Notes: generated by a model not told the origin, from the letters alone. DNA of 7,052 nucleotides from Methanosarcinaceae archaeon (GCA_030596385.1 JAUVKD010000042.1:1-7052); one strand, 5' to 3'. Shown: positions 1 through 5,372, counted from the first letter of the stretch. Made by a program: numbers and translations.

Positions 1-94
1 CAACGCAGCAGAGCATTTTTACAAACCAATGTTATTAAAAATATTACGTTTTGTCCGATCGATGTGTATGTGTATATTTGGTAATGTTTGAAAT

Positions 95-180
95 CCGCCG
101 CCTGCGGCGGTATTGCTGCGCGGGGTATTGCAGTATAGGCTGTACATCGGCATTTTATCGAAATCACCTATACAAATACC
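95..180 (-). other. Structured 3' region downstream of the GH15-like gene
   Basis: Two inverted repeats follow the glycosidase stop codon. The first pairs GGTATT (124-129) and GTATAGG (133-139) with CCTATAC (167-173) and AATACC (175-180), giving about 13 base pairs with a small internal loop and a 27-nt apical loop. The second is a GC-rich hairpin, CCGCCGC (95-101) with GCGGCGG (104-110). Between them lie two near-copies of a GC-rich unit ending in GGTATTGC (103-116 and 117-131). No good T-tract follows directly; the nearest on the transcribed sense is five Ts at 37-41. It could be a transcript 3' end, an RNA-stabilising structure or a small palindromic repeat. The pairings are read from the sequence; the role is inferred. 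Confidence 0.45.
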
Positions 181-186
181 TTCTTT

Positions 187-1425
187 TTATTGCGATTGGA
201 ACTTATCCATATAATTGACATATGCTCTTATATATTCCGCATGGGGCCAGATGAGCGGAATTGTCACGTATGCCAAACCATCTTTCCATTTTGGATGTTT
301 TCGAGTATTTTCGATCATCGTTAATTTACTGTCCCTGAGTATTTTTGCGTTGGTATAATCCTCCAGCCACATCTCAAATCTCTCTATCGTTGAAATGTGT
401 TCAGGAAGCATGTAATTGTGTGCCATGTCAACAACCCAACCAAGATATACCTCTGCCATATCCTGATTGTCAACTGCAATATAATGGTTTGCGAGCTGGC
501 ATGTGAAATGACACCACGGACCATATCCGCCATTGTTCCGGCCCCACATTTCAGGATAACGGTTCAGTCCACTTATCTCCTTATCCCAAAGATTTTCATG
601 TATCCTCTTGACAGTAGCCAGGTTCTTTACATCGTGCTCATCGATCAATTCAAAATATGCAGGAGAATATTCTACAGCATCAACATCGATCACAGCAGAG
701 GCATAAGCGTCATATCCGATCGGATTACTGTTTTTATCCTTAACCCGGATGCATTTTATGAAAGATCGCCTTCTGGGGCTGTACATGCGTGTCAGTATCG
801 CATTTTTTAGCGTCTCTGCTTCGGATTTCCATCTGGATACATCTTTACCAAGAGCATGCCCCATCTTGACAGCGGCAATAATTCCTGCACAGCATGCTGA
901 ATTCGCATATATCTCAAACCCGTGTTCATATGCAGGATATTCATGTATGCTGTTGATAGTATGTACAAGGTTAACCTCCTCATTTTTATTTATCAATATG
1001 AACTCAACAGCTTTTTCAATTGTTTCCCAATGTTTCAGCACAAATTCCTTATCAACCATCTCTTCAAAAAATGAACCACCCGTTGCTTCGAAATACTTAC
1101 CAAGCGCAAAAAGGATCAAGCCATTGCCATCGATCTGTAGGTCCTTATAACTGGCATCATTTCCATCAACATCATATCTCTGTGAGAACTCGCCTGAAGG
1201 TTTTTGGGCATTAAGGATAAAATCTAATCCTTTTTTAGCCTCCTCCATAAGTCCTCCGGCAATTGCACCCAGAATGTCGATGGAATGATCTCTTGGATAG
1301 ATAAAAGGATACCTTGTACCAGGTGGACTTGCATAAAACCCGCCATTTTCATGCTGGTTAGATTTCAATATTTTGATGCTGTTTGCATAAAGTTTGAGTG
1401 CTTCAATTTGATTCAAAAGACTCAC
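187..1425 (-). CDS. GH15-like (glucoamylase/glucodextranase/trehalase type) glycoside hydrolase
   Basis: This 412-residue protein resembles the (alpha/alpha)6-barrel catalytic domain of glycoside hydrolase family 15, whose members release glucose from alpha-glucans or trehalose by inversion. Visible hallmarks are YPFIYPRDHS (39-48), the QIDGNG stretch (97-102), a YEHGFEIYANSACC segment (166-179) where the family places its catalytic acid (candidate E167), GGYGPW (299-304), LPEH (340-343), matching the LPEQ-type catalytic-base motif (candidate E342), and PLIWPHAEYI (390-399). There is no signal peptide or membrane segment, so it should act in the cytoplasm, perhaps on glycogen or trehalose; the substrate cannot be read. 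It lacks the N-terminal beta-sandwich of the longer prokaryotic enzymes. The GTG start overlaps the upstream stop as GTGA. A TTG at codon 4 (1414-1416) sits 8 nt after a GGAG and may be the true start. The fold call is fairly safe, the activity less so. Confidence 0.75.
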   Translation of the reverse strand: MSLLNQIEALKLYANSIKILKSNQHENGGFYASPPGTRYPFIYPRDHSIDILGAIAGGLMEEAKKGLDFILNAQKPSGEFSQRYDVDGNDASYKDLQIDGNGLILFALGKYFEATGGSFFEEMVDKEFVLKHWETIEKAVEFILINKNEEVNLVHTINSIHEYPAYEHGFEIYANSACCAGIIAAVKMGHALGKDVSRWKSEAETLKNAILTRMYSPRRRSFIKCIRVKDKNSNPIGYDAYASAVIDVDAVEYSPAYFELIDEHDVKNLATVKRIHENLWDKEISGLNRYPEMWGRNNGGYGPWCHFTCQLANHYIAVDNQDMAEVYLGWVVDMAHNYMLPEHISTIERFEMWLEDYTNAKILRDSKLTMIENTRKHPKWKDGLAYVTIPLIWPHAEYIRAYVNYMDKFQSQ

Positions 1426-1430
1426 TCCGT
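1414..1430 (-). promoter_or_regulatory. Start region of the GH15-like gene: GTGA overlap and GGAG ribosome site
   Basis: On the minus strand the upstream gene ends ACG GAG TGA, and the GTG start (1423-1425) uses the last base of GAG and two bases of the TGA. The only Shine-Dalgarno-like GGAG (1425-1428) overlaps this GTG, so it cannot serve it in the usual way; it is 8 nt from the TTG at 1414-1416. Either the gene starts at GTG by coupling to the upstream gene, or at TTG using the GGAG. Confidence 0.55.
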
Positions 1431-1949
1431 GGAACTATCTATCTTGAATACACAAACTGACTTTTCCAAAACCTTATCAACATCGTCTCTGGACATACCT
1501 GCTTTTTCTATTGCTTTGTCATTGTACACAATCGTTTTTGTAAGCGGTGATATGCAACCAAGGTGCAGCATTTTATTTCCTGCCATTTCAGCCCTGTGCT
1601 TCCTGTAACTATGATGAAATATACAAAATATATTCGATATTGCAGGAAATTCCCAACCCACGTCGGACTCCTTTCTCAATTTATTCGTGTGTCTGATGAT
1701 GTCCATGAATTGGGGTGGGCGTTCTCCATTCATTTCCATAAACTCGATAAGTTCATTGGCGAATGGACAGATAGGCATATAATTGATACTATTTTCCCTG
1801 GCACCTTCGACCCCGGGACCTTCCCGCTCTCCCAATTTCTTACCTATCGACATGATCCACTGATCTGTCTTCTCCGGACCGATTATGTCCACAAGTTCTA
1901 CGATTCCCATCAAAAATGCTTTTGGCATCAGACTACTAAGTCGTATCAT
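1422..1949 (-). CDS. Unrecognised 175-residue Cys/His-containing protein
   Basis: I do not recognise this family with certainty. The protein is soluble, with no signal peptide or membrane helix. Residues 10-42 look helical and end in IGKKLGERE, loosely like the N-terminal part of V4R (4-vinyl reductase-type, small-molecule-binding) domains; this is only an impression. There are four cysteines (61 in a CPFANE motif, 109, 132, 166) and a histidine cluster at 112, 113 and 118, so metal or cofactor binding is possible, though no standard CxxC pair is present. The ATG start is well supported by AGGGG about 7 nt upstream, and a TATA-like box lies about 70 nt upstream. Its TGA overlaps the start of the GH15-like gene, so the two are almost certainly co-transcribed and translationally coupled. 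A sensor or regulator role is speculation. Confidence 0.8.
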   Translation of the reverse strand: MIRLSSLMPKAFLMGIVELVDIIGPEKTDQWIMSIGKKLGEREGPGVEGARENSINYMPICPFANELIEFMEMNGERPPQFMDIIRHTNKLRKESDVGWEFPAISNIFCIFHHSYRKHRAEMAGNKMLHLGCISPLTKTIVYNDKAIEKAGMSRDDVDKVLEKSVCVFKIDSSTE

Positions 1950-2017
1950 TTTATTACCCCTTATTATTAAATTTCAGTGAGTTATTAATTAAATTATTTT
2001 TAAGTTATCACTCATAA

Positions 2018-2028
2018 TTATAAATAAA
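2018..2028 (-). promoter_or_regulatory. Candidate archaeal TATA box for the 175-residue protein/GH15 unit
   Basis: On the minus strand TTTATTTATAA lies about 70 nt upstream of the ATG at 1949. With the usual spacing of about 25 nt this would start transcription near 1993, leaving a leader of about 45 nt. The surrounding DNA is very AT-rich, so similar strings arise by chance. Just upstream are near-tandem repeats TTAAGTTGT (2032-2040) and TTAAAGTTGT (2041-2050) on the plus strand, with a third partial copy at 2000-2010 downstream of the box. Confidence 0.4.
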
Positions 2029-2131
2029 GTGTTAAGTTGTTTAAAGTTGTTGATTAGTTTTGGGACGATAGTATATCGAGTATTCTAAAAGGTTTGCTTG
2101 TAGTATTTCCTATATATTGCATGATGGATCA

Positions 2132-2194
2132 GACTATATTTTTTATCTCAATTCATAATGATTTTCATAGTATGTGTTTTATAAACATATAGTC
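2132..2194 (-). terminator. Inverted repeat just downstream of flpA, possible transcript 3' structure
   Basis: GACTATAT (2132-2139) pairs perfectly with ATATAGTC (2187-2194), and after a small internal loop TTTAT (2142-2146) pairs with ATAAA (2181-2185), leaving a loop of about 34 nt. It begins 4 nt beyond the flpA stop. The stem is AT-rich and the DNA around it is too, so chance pairing is a real possibility. No strong T-tract follows directly. Confidence 0.25.
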
Positions 2195-2198
2195 CGGG

Positions 2199-2888
2199 TC
2201 AATCCGACCTCAGGGATGATTTTCTCATCCACGCCAAAACCCCAAGATGATCCTCATGAAATGGTACAAGTTCCCGCCTATCCAGAACATCAAAATCGTG
2301 TTCCAGTTTCCTGACCTCTTCCTTGAATACCTTCTTCGGATTTGCAACAGTATCGATACTTCGCGCCTTTATGGAAAGCAACAAATGCCCATCTTTTTTC
2401 AGGAACTGCTTCGCATTCACTGCTGCTATCTCACTCTGGTTCGGCTGCGCAACTTCCTGGAAGATAATATCCACTTTCTCAACAATATGCGCATACGACT
2501 GCGGACGATTGGCATCAGCAAGTATCGGAACAATATTCGGACGCGCGTCGCACAATCCGATCAAATCCCGCATAGTGCGCGGTGAAAATTCCACGGCATA
2601 AACAATCCCGTTTTGGACTATATCCGAAACATGGCTTACGGTCGTACCGGATGCCGCACCAAGATACAAAACTTTCGAATCCTGCGTTATTGGAACATTA
2701 AACTTTTTGATCACCATCGCAGCAAGCTTACTGCGTTTCGGATTCCATATCCTGTACTCACAGCCATTAATCTCAATGAGTATCTCCCCATACACACTCG
2801 CGCCGGGCACAAGATTTTTCGTTGCAAGTTGCTTGCCGCCTCTCTTTGTGATCTCAAAAATACCGTCTGACACTTCTTTCGGTGACAT
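2199..2888 (-). CDS. flpA: Fibrillarin-like rRNA/tRNA 2'-O-methyltransferase
   Basis: FlpA is the SAM-dependent catalytic subunit of the archaeal box C/D ribonucleoprotein; with Nop5 and L7Ae it methylates ribose 2'-hydroxyls at sites chosen by guide RNAs. At 229 residues it is normal for the family. The N-terminal segment (1-55) carries VYGE and the YRIWNPKRSKLAA signature (45-57). The Rossmann core follows with the SAM-binding YLGAASGTTVSHVSDIV (75-91), AVEFSPR (98-104), ADANRP (124-129), the VAQPNQ motif (146-151) and SIKARSID (172-179). The residue before VAQ is Glu145, where family members including human fibrillarin usually have Asp. The ATG is 3 nt after the nop5 stop, with AGG 6 nt upstream and an AGGGGG further up. 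It is the last gene of the beta-RFAP synthase-nop5-flpA operon. Identification is secure. Confidence 0.97.
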   Translation of the reverse strand: MSPKEVSDGIFEITKRGGKQLATKNLVPGASVYGEILIEINGCEYRIWNPKRSKLAAMVIKKFNVPITQDSKVLYLGAASGTTVSHVSDIVQNGIVYAVEFSPRTMRDLIGLCDARPNIVPILADANRPQSYAHIVEKVDIIFQEVAQPNQSEIAAVNAKQFLKKDGHLLLSIKARSIDTVANPKKVFKEEVRKLEHDFDVLDRRELVPFHEDHLGVLAWMRKSSLRSD

Positions 2889-2891
2889 ATG

Positions 2892-3998
2892 CTACCTACC
2901 CCCTGTACTTTTATCGTTATCGTCATTATTATTATTATTATTATTATTATCGTTATTATTATTATTATCGTTATATTTATATTTATATTTACTCTTATAC
3001 TTGCTTTTTTCTTTCCCCATTACACCTTTGTTTTCTCGCTTAGGTGGTTTCGGATTGGCTGCCTTGATCCTTCCTATCTTCGCATCAAGCCCAATCTTAA
3101 GCGATTCATTAAGTCCATCGGAATACATATCCATGCGCACTGCAAGGGTTATTTTTGCAGCGAGCGCACGTGCGATCTTTCCCCTCTGCCACCACAGTGC
3201 ATTCCTTATCTGTGGATGGTTGAATATAATGCCATGTTTCGGAGACGACGCGCGTCCGCGAAGGTGCTTGAAAAGTGCCCTGTTCGCACCAATTACCTGA
3301 ACCGTGCTGGATGGAAAGCGCGCCAGTCGTTCAAGACCACCGGCCATGCTTACCAGACGGGCACCGATTAATGCGCCTGCGATATTCGTAAGGTTTGGTG
3401 CAGATATCTCCATACTTTTTACAATATACTCCTCGATCAGGTTGCGACTGTCGTACATGGTGCAGATATTCTCTGCAAAAATCCGTAACAGTTCCTCATC
3501 CGGACCCGTAAGTTTTGCTCCCATCGAAGAAGCCGCCTTCTTGTATAGATAATCGCCAGGCAACACATTAGACCTTGAACCATATTTCGCAACAAATCTT
3601 GCAAGCGGTTCGGATGACAGCCCCACTTCAGGAAAGTACAACCCGTACCATTCAGCCAGCCGTTCGGACAGGATATTTGAAGTTTCATCAATGTTGTCCA
3701 ATGCTTCAATCGCCTGGATTACACCCATATCCGGGGTACCACATGATATCCGGTACTTTGCAGCAAGAATACTCACATCACGCAGGAGAATATAATACTC
3801 GTCATTAGATGCAACAAAATTACATTTAATTGCAGCACAGCGGAGGTCAAAGCCTGCCGGCGGCATGTCCATACCCGGTTCTTTTGGCCGAACCAACCTC
3901 TCCACAAGTGCATCCGTATCCTTCGGGAACAAATCCCATTCCACTACACTGCCGTGGTCATCAAGTGTCAGTATCCCAAACCAAGTGATAATTCTCAA
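2892..3998 (-). CDS. nop5: Nop5 (Nop56/58-like) core protein of the box C/D RNP, with an Asn-rich tail
   Basis: Nop5 is the scaffold of the C/D guide ribonucleoprotein: its N-terminal domain binds fibrillarin, a central coiled coil dimerises, and the Nop domain grips L7Ae-bound guide RNA. Here the N-terminal domain is about 1-85, the helical coiled-coil region about 90-195 and the Nop domain about 200-290, with APNLTNIAGALIGARL (200-215), IGANRALFKHLRG (236-248) and SPKHGIIFNHPQIRNA (252-267). The tail is odd: a Lys-rich stretch (318-342, KSKYKSKYKYKY) leads into about 20 residues of almost only Asn and Asp (343-362), then KSTGGR. The start is TTG, supported by GGAGG at 4005-4009 with a 6-nt spacer; no upstream ATG fits. 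It begins 1 nt after the beta-RFAP synthase stop. It ends in TAG, and flpA follows in the same frame after one codon. Confidence 0.96.
   Translation of the reverse strand: MRIITWFGILTLDDHGSVVEWDLFPKDTDALVERLVRPKEPGMDMPPAGFDLRCAAIKCNFVASNDEYYILLRDVSILAAKYRISCGTPDMGVIQAIEALDNIDETSNILSERLAEWYGLYFPEVGLSSEPLARFVAKYGSRSNVLPGDYLYKKAASSMGAKLTGPDEELLRIFAENICTMYDSRNLIEEYIVKSMEISAPNLTNIAGALIGARLVSMAGGLERLARFPSSTVQVIGANRALFKHLRGRASSPKHGIIFNHPQIRNALWWQRGKIARALAAKITLAVRMDMYSDGLNESLKIGLDAKIGRIKAANPKPPKRENKGVMGKEKSKYKSKYKYKYNDNNNNNDNNNNNNNNDDNDKSTGGR
2913..2990 (-). repeat. In-gene microsatellite: (AAATAT)3 followed by an AAT/AAC/GAT tract
   Basis: Within the 3' end of nop5 the coding strand reads AAATAT three times (2973-2990), then AAC GAT, four AAT, AAC GAT, eight AAT, GAC GAT AAC GAT (2913-2972). 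It encodes KYKYKY and then about 20 Asn/Asp residues. All units are multiples of three, so slippage would change the tail length without breaking the frame. Read on the opposite strand the tract gives false poly-Leu or poly-Ile proteins. Confidence 0.95.
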
Positions 3999-3999
3999 A

Positions 4000-4965
4000 T
4001 CAACCCTCCGTATCCATGATCACTGCACCGCTGTTGTTCGCACGTGTAATTATAACACTGCCACCAATAGTTTCATCCAGCATATCCTGTACGTCCTTTT
4101 GTATTTGTTTTCCCTGTGTTTTGTTCTCAACAAACCCATATACTGTCGGTCCGAATGAACTCATGCCTGCCCCGAAGGTGCCACAGTCCTGCATAAACTC
4201 AATGATATCCCTGACAGATTGCGACTGGAGTTCAACTTCCCGTTTTTTGAACCCCACGGCCTGAATATGATTCACCGCACATCCGAAACTTTCTATATCG
4301 TTTTCCATTATTGCAGGCATCATCTGCATCAGGATAATATGTGAGACAGCCTGAACCTCACGTAGTGGAATTGGACATGCCTGCTTGAATATATCCACTT
4401 CCTGTATATCATGCGCCCCCTTTGTATCAGGTAGTGCCAGTATGATATCCCAATCCGGAAAATCGTGCCTGAAAAGTATTGGCGCCGGGTCTGCACGGCT
4501 TGCAGCAGAAGGAGAAAATGCCCTCTTTTCACTGAACCTGTGTCCCCCATCTACCAGAAATCCGCCGCTCTTGAAAGATTCCACACCTATTCCGGACGTC
4601 CCCCCGCGACCGACCGCAATTGCAAGTTCCCTTGTACTCATGCCGAGATTATATAATTCATTGACAGCCGTAGCAGCGCACAATGCAGACTGGGTACCGG
4701 AACCAAGTCCCACATGGTCTGGCATGTCTTCTTTTATCGTTATCCTGATCCCCCTGCTATCCGGCATAACCACTTCTGCCGCTGTCCGCATTCTGTCTGC
4801 AAAATACGATTTACCGATCACTTCTATGGAATCCGCATTTTCAGCAGAGATACGCATGTGCGGCGAATCCAGCGTGATACCGACACCGCCATCAACCCTG
4901 CCAATCTCGGCATTCAAGTCGATGAGCGTAAGATGGAGCCTGGATGGGGATGTTATTTTTATCAT
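4000..4965 (-). CDS. Beta-ribofuranosylaminobenzene 5'-phosphate (beta-RFAP) synthase
   Basis: This GHMP-kinase-fold enzyme condenses PRPP with a para-substituted benzoate (4-aminobenzoate in vitro, probably 4-hydroxybenzoate in cells), releasing CO2 and pyrophosphate; it is the first committed step toward tetrahydromethanopterin, the C1 carrier of methanogens and ANME archaea. The 321 residues match the family in length. Signatures are the opening SPSRLHLTLIDLN (6-18) with GRVDGG (22-27), the GHMP glycine loop GLGSGTQSAL (86-95), GRGGTSGIGV (119-128), FLVDGGH (136-142) and the C-terminal GAGMSSFGPTVYG (265-277). It heads the operon, with nop5 1 nt downstream; its last codons, GAG GGT, contain the nop5 ribosome site. 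The ATG at 4965 has only a weak GAG nearby and follows a 20-codon small ORF in the same frame by 9 nt, which suggests reinitiation or a leaderless start. Confidence 0.95.
   Translation of the reverse strand: MIKITSPSRLHLTLIDLNAEIGRVDGGVGITLDSPHMRISAENADSIEVIGKSYFADRMRTAAEVVMPDSRGIRITIKEDMPDHVGLGSGTQSALCAATAVNELYNLGMSTRELAIAVGRGGTSGIGVESFKSGGFLVDGGHRFSEKRAFSPSAASRADPAPILFRHDFPDWDIILALPDTKGAHDIQEVDIFKQACPIPLREVQAVSHIILMQMMPAIMENDIESFGCAVNHIQAVGFKKREVELQSQSVRDIIEFMQDCGTFGAGMSSFGPTVYGFVENKTQGKQIQKDVQDMLDETIGGSVIITRANNSGAVIMDTEG
4005..4009 (-). promoter_or_regulatory. Ribosome-binding site for nop5, deciding its TTG start
   Basis: GGAGG matches the archaeal anti-Shine-Dalgarno sequence and stands 6 nt before the TTG at 3996-3998. 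It lies inside the final codons of the beta-RFAP synthase gene, so nop5 translation is probably coupled to it. Confidence 0.85.
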
Positions 4966-4974
4966 ATTTCTCAG

Positions 4975-5037
4975 TTATCGTAATATATCTGTGTCTACTT
5001 CCGGTTCCTGGATAATAATCCGCCGCGTGCGCCGCAT
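4975..5037 (-). CDS. Candidate 20-residue small ORF or leader peptide upstream of beta-RFAP synthase
   Basis: An ATG at 5035-5037 opens a 20-codon frame ending in TAA (4975-4977). The peptide, MRRTRRIIIQEPEVDTDILR, has a very basic start, a short hydrophobic run and an acidic second half. GGTGAT (5044-5049), a full match to the archaeal Shine-Dalgarno core, sits 6 nt before the ATG, better than the site of the gene behind it. The stop is 9 nt before the beta-RFAP synthase ATG and in the same frame, so terminating ribosomes could reinitiate there. I know of no named family for it. It could be a real small protein, a regulatory leader or chance; the ribosome site favours translation. Confidence 0.4.
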   Translation of the reverse strand: MRRTRRIIIQEPEVDTDILR

Positions 5038-5043
5038 CTAGCC

Positions 5044-5049
5044 ATCACC
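5044..5049 (-). promoter_or_regulatory. GGTGAT ribosome-binding site for the 20-codon ORF
   Basis: On the minus strand GGTGAT is followed by GGCTAG and then ATG. It matches six bases of the canonical GGAGGTGAT and has good spacing. Confidence 0.5.
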
Positions 5050-5108
5050 AATGAATTCCAATCCAATGTATGTTCAGATCATAGTTTTCTAATATGCATC
5101 GTCTACTG

Positions 5109-5118
5109 TAATTATATC
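5109..5118 (-). promoter_or_regulatory. Candidate TATA box for the beta-RFAP synthase-nop5-flpA operon
   Basis: GATATAATTA on the minus strand would direct initiation near 5085-5090, giving about 50 nt of leader before the 20-codon ORF. A second option is GATATATTA at 4982-4990, which would make a nearly leaderless beta-RFAP synthase message and exclude the small ORF. The AT-rich setting keeps both weak. Confidence 0.35.
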
Positions 5119-5134
5119 ATTGATTTTAGTTTCT

Positions 5135-5150
5135 TAAACGAATACGTTTA
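5135..5150. promoter_or_regulatory. Perfect 6+6 dyad upstream of the candidate operon promoter
   Basis: TAAACG (5135-5140), a 4-nt spacer AATA and CGTTTA (5145-5150) form a perfect dyad, about 17 nt upstream of the candidate TATA box and 6 nt from the boundary of the 16-bp inverted-repeat unit. Position and symmetry suit a dimeric regulator's site. The motif is short, so this is tentative. Confidence 0.3.
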
Positions 5151-5276
5151 TCTTATGTAACTATTCAGCCATACTTAAAACCGGATATCGATGGCGAAAA
5201 TTCATTTATTTGTTTCAATGGTGGTACATTTCTTAGTTTTTACTACTGAGTTCAAGTCTATCGATTTCAAAGGTGT

Positions 5277-5300
5277 TTGACAATTGTGTGCAATTATCAA
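5277..5300 (-). other. 10-bp hairpin with CACA tetraloop
   Basis: On the minus strand TTGATAATTG and CAATTGTCAA pair over 10 positions (one G-U) around a CACA loop. On the plus strand the same place has a C/A mismatch, so the fold is better in RNA made in the argG direction. It lies 73 nt beyond the argG stop and inside the inverted-repeat unit. Confidence 0.5.
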
Positions 5301-5307
5301 TTTATGG

Positions 5308-5328
5308 GTTATTCAGTCTACTGATAAC
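5308..5328. other. 8-bp hairpin with one bulged base
   Basis: GTTAT (5308-5312) and CAG (5314-5316) pair with CTG (5321-5323) and ATAAC (5324-5328) around a TCTA loop, with one bulged T. It lies between the argG stop and the 10-bp hairpin and contains a partial copy of the terminal-repeat core. Together the two hairpins could mark the argG transcript end, although no T-tract follows. Confidence 0.4.
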
Positions 5329-5372
5329 GTTTATGATGGCTGAATAGTTACGTATTATATAAATATATATAA

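Larger units (their letters stand above)
5157..5351. mobile_element. 195-bp unit with perfect 16-bp terminal inverted repeats, MITE-like
   Basis: GTAACTATTCAGCCAT (5157-5172) recurs as its exact reverse complement at 5336-5351. The interior (163 bp) has no coding frame of note, is AT-rich and has two compact hairpins in its right half. The core TATTCAG of the terminal repeat is also found inside at 5309-5316 (TTATTCAG). No long direct repeat flanks the unit; a TA lies one base inside each end (5158-5159 and 5349-5350), so a TA-targeting origin is conceivable. It fits a miniature non-autonomous transposable element inserted after argG. Other readings are a long-range stem in the argG 3' untranslated region or a paired binding site. 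The repeat is certain; the mobile label is inferred. Confidence 0.55.

Noticed and set aside
397..1214. Plus-strand frames opposite the GH15-like gene
   Set aside because: Antisense to a protein with glycosidase motifs along its whole length; overlapping one another without family resemblance.
2066..2078. Small palindrome CGATA-GTA-TATCG in the gap between flpA and the 175-residue gene
   Set aside because: Only five base pairs in AT-rich DNA; too short to claim a function.
2913..2972. CRISPR or tandem array suggested by the regular AAT repeat
   Set aside because: The unit is three bases, has no spacers and sits inside a coding frame; it is a microsatellite.
2707..3371. Plus-strand open frames encoding poly-Leu and poly-Ile runs that look like membrane proteins
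   Set aside because: They are antisense readings of the AAT microsatellite and the Nop domain of nop5; the minus strand has a clear conserved protein there.
4385..5041. Plus-strand 218-codon open frame
   Set aside because: It lies opposite the beta-RFAP synthase gene, whose family motifs are unmistakable, and its own translation has no recognisable domain.
5038..5070. Reading of the short frame upstream of the 20-codon ORF as the end of a gene with an in-frame TAG (pyrrolysine-like)
   Set aside because: The frame runs only about 11 codons before a TGA, so there is no gene body to extend.
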